Assembly (NCBI RefSeq): GCF_020283565.1
Contig: NC_060063.1
Coordinates: 37,038,635-37,102,634, forward strand
Direction of reading: 5' to 3'
Source of the DNA: Trifolium pratense
Taxonomy: Eukaryota > Streptophyta > Magnoliopsida > Fabales > Fabaceae
DNA: 64,000 bases
Positions 63,752 through 64,000 of this stretch are shown here, piece by piece (within the stretch, counting starts at the first letter, position 1; the number at the start of each line of letters is the position of its first letter). Under the pieces are notes generated by a model. It made no database searches and was not told where the DNA came from. It saw only the letters and a program-made list of their open reading frames with translations. A program made the translations under genes and the position numbers.

Positions 63752-63774
63752 TATATATATATATATAATCTAGA

Positions 63775-63960
63775 AAAAAATTGGGGGGAAAAAAATTGGG
63801 GACGCGCTAGAAATCTAGGGGAGGAAAAAAAATTTGGGGGGCTCACAAGAAATCTAGGAGAAAAAGGAAAAAAAAACTAGGGGTGCGCTAAGCAAAAGGG
63901 GAGCGCGTAAGTAATGGGGTAGTATATGGGGGGCGCGCGAGTAATGGATTGCCTAATTTT
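63775..63960 (+). repeat. G/A-rich low-complexity tract
   Basis: Strongly purine-biased, with repeated TTGGGG, CTAGGGG and GGGGAGCGCG motifs (for example AAATTGGGGACGCGC and GGGGGGCGCGCGAGTAATGG). It runs toward the right edge. The function is unknown; it may be the edge of a retroelement or a G-rich satellite. Confidence 0.6.
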
Positions 63961-64000
63961 GGGCTTTGGCTGACTTTTAGTGTAGGAAGCAAATATGCTG

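Overview
The window is nuclear DNA of a flowering plant, most likely a legume of the Medicago/Trifolium/Pisum group. The evidence is large intron-bearing F-box genes, AT-rich spacers, an Ogre-type Ty3/gypsy LTR with its ORF1 fragment, a SIRE1-like Sirevirus and many MITEs. No bacterial, plasmid or organellar features are seen. Most of the 64 kb is transposon-derived. The host genes I support are one F-box/LRR gene (939-2732), one WUN1-like gene (33363-33803, minus), two tandemly duplicated F-box/LRR/FBD-type genes (35415-37052 and 46568-48243), and an unrecognised repeat-module gene in two copies (48852-50301 and 52199-52888).

Layout. 1-484: 3' end of a decayed LINE. 485-9700: single-exon F-box/LRR gene, then a spacer packed with small elements (a SINE, two MITEs with 9-bp target duplications, a PIF/Harbinger-like element that cuts an LRR pseudogene, a Stowaway-like MITE). 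9699-10813: probable solo Copia LTR. 10846-20719: a complete, very young Sirevirus with a perfect AAATC target duplication, 970-bp LTRs, gag-pol, a leaky-stop context and an env-like ORF. 20720-22094 plus 30962-31275: a small unknown ORF followed by broken exons of two unrelated host genes, a lysophosphatidic acid acyltransferase and coatomer subunit zeta. The coatomer exon is split by an 8.87-kb perfect-ended palindrome (22095-30961) made of two head-to-head copies of an Ogre LTR+PBS+ORF1 start, flanked by a single ACACT target duplication.

31276-37730: spacer, a WUN1-like gene with a SINE exactly at its stop codon, F-box copy 1 and a broken F-box relative. 37731-45618: downstream part of the duplicated block, loaded with a hAT-like element, a SINE nested in it, a 5'-truncated LINE and a full-length LINE (14-bp target duplication). 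45619-53280: F-box copy 2, whose last exon runs into a hAT-like insertion, then the repeat-module gene and its damaged second copy. 53281-60034: the 3' half of a chromodomain Ty3/gypsy pol joined to a Copia element that lacks reverse transcriptase. 60035-64000: spacer with a 43/60-bp minisatellite, a 1.08-kb long-TIR element and a G-rich low-complexity end.

The most remarkable object is the palindromic Ogre derivative. Both outer ends are U3 ends and one 5-bp duplication brackets the whole palindrome, so it appears to have been integrated as one molecule. The second is the Sirevirus, which carries a UAG-CAGUUA readthrough context between pol and its env-like ORF.
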